Assembly: GCF_016918735.1 (NCBI RefSeq)
Contig: NZ_JAFFPR010000018.1
Coordinates: 127,232 to 191,231 of the forward strand
DNA length: 64,000 bases
From: Leptospira abararensis
GTDB lineage: Bacteria > Spirochaetota > Leptospiria > Leptospirales > Leptospiraceae
Direction: 5' to 3'
Made by a program: the position numbers and the translations under genes
The notes under the pieces: generated by a model
Database searches by the model: none
Told to the model about the DNA's origin: nothing
Seen by the model: the letters and a program-made list of their open reading frames with translations, nothing else
Part shown: positions 58,254-64,000 of the stretch, piece after piece
Position numbering within the stretch: position 1 is the stretch's first letter
Layout of the letters: each line of letters begins with the position of its first letter

Positions 58254-58960
58254 TTATGTGATGAAATTGGGATGGAACCTTTCCAAGTAGAGACACCACT
58301 CCCTTCAATCGGATAGGGTTTGCCTAAATACTTGGGTGGAGTCTCCCATTGGATGTCCCACCAAGCAAGAATTCTTGCGGGATATTCGCGAAACCCATAA
58401 TACATTTCTTTTTTATAAGTTCGTAAATTACATTCATAACCGTATAACTCAAGTTCTAACTCTCTTCCTAAATAAATCGCTCTCGGTAAAAAGAAAGATT
58501 GGCTGACAAAAATTGCTTTTTTTACAAGAAATACTTCTTTGGCACGAATGAGAGTATCGAGTGTTCGAAACCCCGCGTGGTCCACAAAGATATCTTCTGG
58601 TTTCACTTTGTGGTTTAACATAAACTCCAACATGGGTCGGAGTTCGTTGTAATCGGACTTACCATTGTCTCCAGAAAGTAAGATTTTTTTGACTCTTCCT
58701 GTGTTGTATAAATCCAACCCACAAGCCAGTCGGTCCATAAGAATCGGTGAGGGAATTTTTCCATAAACCGCAGCCCCTGGAACAATGGCCACTTCTGCTT
58801 CAGGGATTTCCATTAGTTCGTTGGAATGAACTGAGGTTTGGTATACATACCAAAATCGTAAATTCGTTGCCAATGTGACAAAAACCAGAATTCCCAAAAG
58901 GAAAGCAATCCCAAGAAATAGGGATTTCCACTTGACCCTTGAGAGGAATCGGAACGTCAT
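58250..58960 (-). CDS. SanA/DUF218 family membrane protein
   Basis: 236 residues from the ATG at 58960. One N-terminal helix (about 12-35, SLFLGIAFLLGILVFVTLAT) and then the DUF218 domain: VAIVPGAAVYGKIPSPILMDRLACGLDLYNTGRVKKILLSGDNG, RTLDTLIRAKEVF and VSQSFFLPRAIYLGRELELELYGY. In enteric bacteria SanA/ElyC relatives affect envelope integrity and undecaprenyl-linked polymer synthesis. Alternative starts at 58987 and 59044 would overlap the divergent M23 gene; 58987 would share the CATG with that gene's start. Confidence 0.85.
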   Translation of the reverse strand: MTFRFLSRVKWKSLFLGIAFLLGILVFVTLATNLRFWYVYQTSVHSNELMEIPEAEVAIVPGAAVYGKIPSPILMDRLACGLDLYNTGRVKKILLSGDNGKSDYNELRPMLEFMLNHKVKPEDIFVDHAGFRTLDTLIRAKEVFLVKKAIFVSQSFFLPRAIYLGRELELELYGYECNLRTYKKEMYYGFREYPARILAWWDIQWETPPKYLGKPYPIEGSGVSTWKGSIPISSHK

Positions 58961-58985
58961 ATTTATGTAGGACACGCGGTTCGTC

Positions 58986-59999
58986 ATGAAGAAGAAAATT
59001 AAAGAGATTACGTCTGTTTTTTCACAGGACAATCCGAAAATCAAGAAACAGATTGATAAGGTGAAAGAAAAAGGTCACCAACGGATGACCATTCTTGTCA
59101 TTCCTCATGGATATGATAGTTCTTTCCACTTCCAAATTTCTCATTTTACCATTCTATTCTTTTTGGCTCTGACTGTAGGGCTTCTTAGCCTTGCCATCTT
59201 TGGAATTTTTCGTTCGAGTAACACCCAATCACAAATCAACCAACTCTCCAAAATCTACGGAACGTATTTCGATACATACATCACACACGCAAGCCAACTA
59301 GAAGAGATGAAAGAAGAGTATTCTAGACTTAATGAAAACATGTTAGAACTCTTCACTCTCATTGATGGAAGCGATGATGAACTCTTAAAAATTCCAACGG
59401 AAGATTGGATCGAAACCTCTGCGGTCGAATCACTCCAAAAAGAAGAAAGAGAAGACAAACAATTGGATGTAGGTCGAAAATACTTAAGCGAAATATACGA
59501 CCTTCGCCAACTAAAACACCGAATGGACAATTACCAACGTTTGGTGGAAGCAAATTATCAATTTTTATACCAACGCTCGGACATTTTATCTCGCTCCCCT
59601 CTTTTTAACCCCATGTATTCCTATAACTTGACCTCTCCCTTTGGTATGAGAAAATCACCTACTACTGGTTATTGGGAATACCATGACGGTTTGGATATGG
59701 CAAACGCCACTGGAACGCCTATTTACGCCTCGGCACCTGGTCGAGTGGTTCGTGTTACTTATTCGAACGTAGGATATGGACATCATGTGATTATACAACA
59801 TGATTTCGGCTTTAGCACGTTATACGGTCACTGTTCGCGAATTTACGTAAGAACCGGACAAGAAATCAAAGCCGGAGAACAAATTGCCGAAGTGGGTGCT
59901 ACAGGAAACGTAACAGGTCCTCACTTACATTATGAAATTTTTATTTCCGAAGAAGGAAAAACAGATCCAGAACAATATATGCAAGCAGGGGTTTACTGA
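58986..59999 (+). CDS. M23 (LytM/NlpD-type) peptidase with membrane anchor and coiled coil
   Basis: 337 residues: basic cytosolic N-terminus, one transmembrane helix (about 55-75, ILFFLALTVGLLSLAIFGIF), periplasmic coiled coil (about 80-200) and a C-terminal M23 domain (about 205-330) with EYHDGLDMANATGTPIYASAPGRVV, YGHCSRIYV and GPHLHYEI. Zinc ligands His/Asp and the HxH are intact, so it should be an active endopeptidase, unlike EnvC/NlpD activators. The stop is directly followed by the TTG of ligA. Confidence 0.9.
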   Translation: MKKKIKEITSVFSQDNPKIKKQIDKVKEKGHQRMTILVIPHGYDSSFHFQISHFTILFFLALTVGLLSLAIFGIFRSSNTQSQINQLSKIYGTYFDTYITHASQLEEMKEEYSRLNENMLELFTLIDGSDDELLKIPTEDWIETSAVESLQKEEREDKQLDVGRKYLSEIYDLRQLKHRMDNYQRLVEANYQFLYQRSDILSRSPLFNPMYSYNLTSPFGMRKSPTTGYWEYHDGLDMANATGTPIYASAPGRVVRVTYSNVGYGHHVIIQHDFGFSTLYGHCSRIYVRTGQEIKAGEQIAEVGATGNVTGPHLHYEIFISEEGKTDPEQYMQAGVY

Positions 60000-62006
60000 T
60001 TGCCTAAGAAAGATAATCCTGCCAAACGAATCGCAGAACTTCGCAAAGAGATTCAAAAACACAACAATCTTTATTATAAAGACAATACCCCAAAAATTAC
60101 GGATAAAGAGTTTGATCTTTTAGTCAAAGAACTACAATCCCTGGAAAAAGCAAATCCCAGTTTGGCGACTGATTCTTCGCCTACTGCTCAAGTAGGATCG
60201 GATCTCTCTCCCCAATTCAGTAAGTTCAAACACAAAGTTCCTGTTTTATCGCTAGAAAATACTTATAATGAAACCGAACTCTCTGAATGGTTGGAAAAAA
60301 CTGGCCTTGAAGAACTTTATTCCTTAGAATGGAAAATTGATGGCGCCTCTATCTTGTTATATTATGAAAACGGAAAACTTACTCACTCTGTAACGAGAGG
60401 CTCCGGAGGAATTGGCGACATCGTAACCGAAAATGTCAAAACCATCGAATCCATCCCGCAAAATTTGTCTGAACCTTTAAACCTCTCCGTCCGAGGAGAA
60501 ATCTTTATGACCTTCGCCGACTTTGAAGAGTTCAATGAGGAATATGGTGGAAAATTTGCTAACCCCAGAAATTTAGCCGCAGGTTCCATCAAACAAAAAG
60601 ATCCAAATGAAGTCGCCAAACGTCCGTTAAGAATTTACGTATATGATGTATATTTTTCCTCATCACGTAAAGGAATCAACCAACACAAAGACATCATAGC
60701 ATTATTAAAAAAAGAAAAGTTTCCCCTCGCTCCCGATTCCACCATCATCAAAGGGAAAAATCTTATCAAAGAAATTGATTCCTTCCGAAAGAAAAAAGAC
60801 AAAATGCCGTTCCCTGTCGATGGACTTGTGATCAAACTCGATGACCTGAACCTTCGCGAAAACCTGGGCGAAACAAGCCAATCACCTCGCTGGGCTCGAG
60901 CCTTCAAATTTGATGCTCTACTCAAAGAAACTACGATTGAAGAAATTGATTTTGCGATTGGACGAACAGGAAAAATCACACCAAGGGCCAAAGTCACACC
61001 CATCTCTCTCGCAGGAACCACGGTCACTTACGCCACCTTACACAACCAAGACTATATCGACCAACTGGGTGCAGGAATCGGTGCAAAAGTCCTTATCTCA
61101 AAAAGAGGGGAAATCATCCCCGCTGTGGAAAAAGTAACCGTCCCTCCAAAAAGTATTTTTGTATTACCAAAAGAATGCCCTTCTTGCAAAACCAAACTAA
61201 CAAAAGTAGACGACTCCGTTGATTTTTTCTGTACCAATCGCAACTGTCCTGAACGAAAACTAAACCAACTCATTTTCTTTTGTTCCAAAAAACAAATGAA
61301 CATCGAAGGCCTCGGCGAAAAACAAATCCAAGTTTTTTTTGAAAAAGGTTGGGTTAAGGACATATCCGACCTATATACATTAGAAAAACATAAAACCGAT
61401 ATACTTGAGTTAGATGGTTTCGCCGAAAAATCGGTGAAAATCATTTTTGATGCCATAGAAAAATCCAAAGAAAAAGATTTTCGTTTTACCTTACCTTCTA
61501 TTGGCCTAAATGAAGTGGGCCCCAAGGTCACAGAAATCCTCATTGAACATGGGTTTGATTCTTGGGAAAAACTCCTCACCCTTGCCAAATCCAAAACTGC
61601 GAAAGAAGAACTGACCTCAATTCACGGGATCGGCCCCCGAACCATCGATGCTCTTCTCACTCATCTAAAAAACAAAGAAACACTCAAACTTGTAAAAACT
61701 CTGATCAAACTTGGACTAAAATTCCAAGCAGACGAAACCGAAAAAAGCGACATACAACCGTTTGTCGGCCAAAGTTGGTGTGTGACCGGAAGTTTCGAAA
61801 ACTTCCAACCTCGAGACATCGCCATGGACCTCATCACCAAACACGGTGGCAAAAAAGTTTCCGGTGTCTCCTCCAAAACTACCCACCTTCTTTACGGCCC
61901 TGGTGCCGGCTCCAAATTAGAAAAGGCCACCGAACTTGGTGTCACCTTAGTTTCTGAACCAGAATTTTTAATCCTCTTGAAAAAAGAAGGAATCCCTTTG
62001 CCATAA
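60000..62006 (+). CDS. ligA: NAD-dependent DNA ligase
   Basis: 668 residues, full domain set: Ia domain, adenylation domain with Lys112 in EWKIDG, OB fold (GRTGKITPRAKV), four-Cys zinc finger near 390-415 (CPSCKTKL...CTNRNCPERK), helix-hairpin-helix repeats and BRCT domain (about 590-668). Start is a TTG immediately after the M23 stop (TGATTG); no better start exists without losing conserved N-terminal residues. Confidence 0.96.
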   Translation: MPKKDNPAKRIAELRKEIQKHNNLYYKDNTPKITDKEFDLLVKELQSLEKANPSLATDSSPTAQVGSDLSPQFSKFKHKVPVLSLENTYNETELSEWLEKTGLEELYSLEWKIDGASILLYYENGKLTHSVTRGSGGIGDIVTENVKTIESIPQNLSEPLNLSVRGEIFMTFADFEEFNEEYGGKFANPRNLAAGSIKQKDPNEVAKRPLRIYVYDVYFSSSRKGINQHKDIIALLKKEKFPLAPDSTIIKGKNLIKEIDSFRKKKDKMPFPVDGLVIKLDDLNLRENLGETSQSPRWARAFKFDALLKETTIEEIDFAIGRTGKITPRAKVTPISLAGTTVTYATLHNQDYIDQLGAGIGAKVLISKRGEIIPAVEKVTVPPKSIFVLPKECPSCKTKLTKVDDSVDFFCTNRNCPERKLNQLIFFCSKKQMNIEGLGEKQIQVFFEKGWVKDISDLYTLEKHKTDILELDGFAEKSVKIIFDAIEKSKEKDFRFTLPSIGLNEVGPKVTEILIEHGFDSWEKLLTLAKSKTAKEELTSIHGIGPRTIDALLTHLKNKETLKLVKTLIKLGLKFQADETEKSDIQPFVGQSWCVTGSFENFQPRDIAMDLITKHGGKKVSGVSSKTTHLLYGPGAGSKLEKATELGVTLVSEPEFLILLKKEGIPLP

Positions 62007-62058
62007 CCGGAAACCGACCTCTTCCCTTGGTTAAGAAAAGAATTGATTGATGTTTGTT

Positions 62059-62172
62059 TGGGCGCCTCGAATCCGTTAGTTGATTAGAGTTCTATTAAAT
62101 AACGACCGCGCTATTCGCTCCAATCTTTCGCTTTGCGAAAGGATTTCCGCTACTATCGCTGGCGCAGGGATT
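62059..62172. repeat. Likely interspersed intergenic repeat with central hairpin
   Basis: A GC-rich patch (from GGGCGCC at about 62060 to TGGCGCAGGGA) in AT-rich DNA, with a perfect 7-bp hairpin CTTTCGC-TTT-GCGAAAG at 62125-62141. From memory, similar strings (CGCTCCAATCTTTCGC..., GGATTTCCGCTAC) recur between genes in Leptospira genomes. Only one copy is in this window, so repeat status rests on recall. A short open frame across it is not a gene. Confidence 0.45.
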
Positions 62173-62209
62173 TGGTTTTTAAATCTTTCAAAAAAAGACT
62201 TGAAACATG

Positions 62210-62231
62210 TTAATGAAAAGTTTTTCATTAA
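62210..62231. promoter_or_regulatory. Perfect 10-bp inverted repeat, candidate toxin-antitoxin operator
   Basis: TTAATGAAAA (62210-62219) and TTTTCATTAA (62222-62231) around a two-base centre, 28 bases before the antitoxin ATG at 62259. A TTGAAA at 62200-62205 could be the -35 box, which would put the dyad over the core promoter, as in autoregulated toxin-antitoxin operons. Confidence 0.5.
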
Positions 62232-62258
62232 GACATACACGATGGTTGGAATTTTACT

Positions 62259-62465
62259 ATGAAAGTTTTGCTAGACATCAAAGACAATAAAGCTCAGTCG
62301 TTAATGGAAGTATTGAAAGGACTGTCTTATGTTAAAACAAAGACTATCACAGATTCTAATGCGGAATTTCTAGAAAACGCGAGAACAGCTGTAGACGAAA
62401 TGAATCAAGTGAAGGCTAAAAAAATAAAACCGAAGGTTGCTAGAGATTTTCTGAGTGAAATATAA
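62259..62465 (+). CDS. Antitoxin of a type II toxin-antitoxin pair
   Basis: 68 residues, first gene of a two-gene unit. N-terminal MKVLLDIKDNKAQSLMEVLKGLSYVKTKTI and a charged helix [34 protein letters not shown] are typical of small antitoxins paired with RelE/ParE toxins in Leptospira-like genomes (recall, not search). The C-terminal half would wrap the toxin. Overlaps the toxin gene by 11 bases. Confidence 0.75.
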   Translation: MKVLLDIKDNKAQSLMEVLKGLSYVKTKTITDSNAEFLENARTAVDEMNQVKAKKIKPKVARDFLSEI

Positions 62466-62781
62466 TGTTTTTACAATACCTAGTTTTGAGCGGCAAACCA
62501 AACGTCTTATAAAAAAATATCCTTCTTTAAGGCAGGAATTACTAACTCTTGTTGATTCATTAACACTTAATCCGTTTCAAGGAACTCCACTTAACAACAA
62601 CTGTCATAAGATACGGATTTCAATTGCTTCAAAAGGAAAAGGAAAATCTGGTGGAGGAAGAGTCATTACACACACAGTAATTAAAGATCGTTCGATTTAC
62701 TTAATCCTGATTTACGATAAATCCGAAATCAATTCCATCTCAGACAAAGAAATAAACGAAATATTAAAAGAAATTTCCTAA
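62455..62781 (+). CDS. RelE/ParE-type toxin
   Basis: 108 residues with a GTG start inside the antitoxin gene. The pattern [91 protein letters not shown] is the RelE/ParE fold: N-terminal helices, basic strands and the YDKSE-SISDKEI ending common in this branch. It would act as a translation-dependent mRNA nuclease (RelE) or gyrase poison (ParE); which one cannot be told. Confidence 0.82.
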   Translation: MKYNVFTIPSFERQTKRLIKKYPSLRQELLTLVDSLTLNPFQGTPLNNNCHKIRISIASKGKGKSGGGRVITHTVIKDRSIYLILIYDKSEINSISDKEINEILKEIS

Positions 62782-62815
62782 CACATCCACCACCAACCAT
62801 CCGATTTCCAAAAGG

Positions 62816-63450
62816 ATGGTCACTCTTCTTCTCTGTATCTCCTTCCTCTTCAATACCTACTCCTTGCTAATTTCTAAGTCTCTCCTCCTAGAAAATGCCT
62901 TCCTTAAATCCCAACTCACTGCTTACAAAAGAAAAGAAAAAGTCTTCCACACGAAACCAAAGGAAAGAATTCTGTTGGTTCTTATTTCCTATCTTTTACC
63001 CAACTGGGAATCCTCACTCATTCTAGTATCACCAAACACCTTACTCAAATGGAGAAAAAAGAAATTCCAACTCTTCTGGAAACTTCTCTCGCCAAGGAAA
63101 AAATCTGGTAGACCCAACATCCCTTGGGATCTCATCAAACTCATCAGGAGACTCGCCAAAGAAAACAGGATTTGGGGAGCCACCAAACTCCACGGTATTT
63201 TACTCAAATTGGGATTAATAGTATCGGAAAGAACCGTTTCTCGTTATATTCCCAAACGACCAATCGATCCTAGAAAAAGACTTTCTTGGAATCAGTTCTA
63301 CAACCTTCACTCCGATTCTCTCATTGTATCTGATTTGTTTAGCGTCATCTCGTATAATTTAAGAGAAATCTATAAAGTGATCTTCTTTATGGACATAGAG
63401 ACAAGACAAATCCTTCACTTCGACATCCATAAAAAACCAACAACGAGTTC
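62816..63450 (+). pseudogene. Integrase-core transposase, 3' truncated
   Basis: The N-terminal half of an integrase-core (DDE/rve) transposase: hydrophobic/coil N-terminus ([18 protein letters not shown]), helix-turn-helix part ([53 protein letters not shown]) and the start of the catalytic core ([11 protein letters not shown] with the first Asp, then [22 protein letters not shown]). Homology stops at about 63445, the second Asp and Glu are missing, and the frame continues only as junk from a palindromic element to a stop at 63502. It is a dead remnant. No terminal inverted repeats of the original element are visible. Confidence 0.8.
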
Positions 63451-63451
63451 A

Positions 63452-63544
63452 GTATCCCTCACTCCTGCCAGCGGAACATCCTGTTCCGACTGGCGAGCTT
63501 AGGCCATCCCTGGCCACGCCACCGTGAGGGACACTTCACTTGGG
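63452..63544. mobile_element. Palindromic mini-element folding as outer stem plus two hairpins
   Basis: TCCCTCAC (63455-63462) pairs with GTGAGGGA (63534-63541), extended past one mismatch by GT/AC. Inside are a 12-bp hairpin with one bulge (GCCAGCGGAACA at 63467-63478 with TGTTCC-G-A-CTGGC to 63494, loop TCC) and a 5-bp hairpin (GGCCA at 63502-63506 with TGGCC at 63511-63515). It is GC-rich against its surroundings and begins where the transposase homology ends. It looks like a REP/MITE-type element or a structured RNA. Confidence 0.5.
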
Positions 63545-64000
63545 AGAAACCTATTGATAAGATTTAACTTATATTCAACGAGGAAAAAATATAAAGATTA
63601 ATGATGAAATAAATTGAGGAAGGATTGATTCGTAAATAGTTACCTATCACAAATTAGGTTTATATGAACTACAAATAAAGGCAAAGAAATTGTCGGCTAT
63701 ACGTATCGCGTTTATCACCCGCCTATCTCGAATTAGTTGAGTTGCAATTAACCGCCACCCAATCCCAGCAAAAAAACTCCCCTCACCAATCCTTCACAAA
63801 CCAAGAGATGGAAACTGCCATATGCATTCCACTCCTGTGTTAGGTGGGCTCTACCACACCTACTCCTGGAAGAAAAGCGCTTAAGAAAGATAAACTCTCT
63901 TTCTTTCGGTTGCTTTCATTGTTTGTGCTAGTATAGTATTCACCTGACAGTTTCGTAAAGAAGCAGTGGTCACACATCCTCTAATTAGAAAAATGATTTT
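63545..64000. other. Non-coding tail of the accessory patch
   Basis: About 455 bases with no credible open frame on either strand. It contains patches of different composition (a GC-richer stretch at about 63700-63790 within AT-rich DNA), an AAGAAAGA/TCTTTCTT stem at 63883-63905 without a T run and a TAGGTG/CACCTA stem at about 63841-63862. It may hold the eroded remains of mobile DNA. Confidence 0.4.

Noticed and set aside
62080..62262. 60-residue open frame before the antitoxin gene
   Set aside because: It is formed by translating the GC-rich intergenic repeat (RAIRSNLSLCERISATIAGAG) and has no ribosome binding site or coherent protein pattern.
62816..63502. Intact 228-residue transposase
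   Set aside because: The catalytic core is cut after the first Asp; the last 20 or so residues come from the palindromic element, not from the family.
63690..63775. Integron attC-like look of GCGTTTATCACCCGCCTATCTCG and the following GTTGAGT
   Set aside because: Core sites do not pair with each other (GCCTATC and GTTGAGT are not complementary) and no integrase or second cassette is visible, so I do not call an attC site.

Overview
The window looks like the chromosome of a spirochaete, almost certainly a saprophytic-clade Leptospira. The reasons are a flagellar-coiling protein (FcpA-like) gene, many lipoproteins with loose spirochaetal lipoboxes, the paralogue mix (FMO, SLC13, GAF/PAS kinases, WYL regulator), and a base composition of roughly 40% GC judged by eye. 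Species cannot be fixed from the sequence alone.

Layout. 1-2.3 kb (+): end of an ABC-F ATPase, a rhodanese and DAHP synthase. 2.4-4.5 kb (-): panB, folK and a DnaC-like AAA+ ATPase with a cysteine-rich N-terminus. 4.7-5.7 kb (+): fcpA, closed by a textbook terminator. 5.7-9.0 kb (-): a lipoprotein-release type ABC exporter (permease and ATPase). 9.2-12.2 kb (+): a strong promoter, a small Cys4 protein and leuS, followed by a decayed gene at 12.4-12.8 kb. 12.85-16.1 kb (-): a membrane-anchored unknown, a stand-alone HATPase and threonine synthase. 16.2-20.5 kb (+): signal peptidase I, a PASTA penicillin-binding protein and a Maf/DUF115 protein, packed end to end. 20.5-29.1 kb (-): one likely operon valS-purD-unknown-prfB-(degenerate enhancer-binding protein)-OmpA protein. 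29.2-32.8 kb (+): small protein, thioredoxin-like lipoprotein, secreted unknown, flavin monooxygenase and M23 lipoprotein. 32.8-34.8 kb (-): PilZ-like protein and Na+/solute symporter. 34.9-43.7 kb (+): a small protein, then a housekeeping run: acyltransferase-WYL regulator-ispE-tRNA-Gln-glmU-prs-rplY-pth-ftsH-EVE protein. 43.8-49.0 kb (-): response regulator, PAS/GAF kinase, CAP protein, lipoprotein and SLC13 transporter. 49.2-51.6 kb (+): a GpsA-PlsB-like fusion. 51.6-55.6 kb (-): thioesterase-like protein, DMT and AEC transporters, acyl-CoA dehydrogenase. 55.7-56.6 kb (+): J-domain protein. 56.6-59.0 kb (-): YceI, a GT-C-like membrane protein and a SanA/DUF218 protein. 59.0-62.0 kb (+): M23 peptidase and ligA. 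62.0-64.0 kb: an accessory patch with an intergenic repeat, a RelE/ParE toxin-antitoxin pair, a truncated integrase-type transposase and a highly structured palindromic element.

Most of the window is ordinary housekeeping DNA. The points that stand out are: a Pth-like protein, in the conserved glmU-prs-rplY-pth position, that has lost nearly all catalytic residues of peptidyl-tRNA hydrolase; a sigma-54-activator-like protein without a GAFTGA loop and with a damaged Walker B; a one-polypeptide GpsA-PlsB-like fusion; a GlmU reduced to its uridyltransferase half; and the 3' accessory patch, where a three-stem palindromic element sits exactly where the transposase is cut off. I did not find CRISPR arrays, prophage, rRNA or a clear origin.
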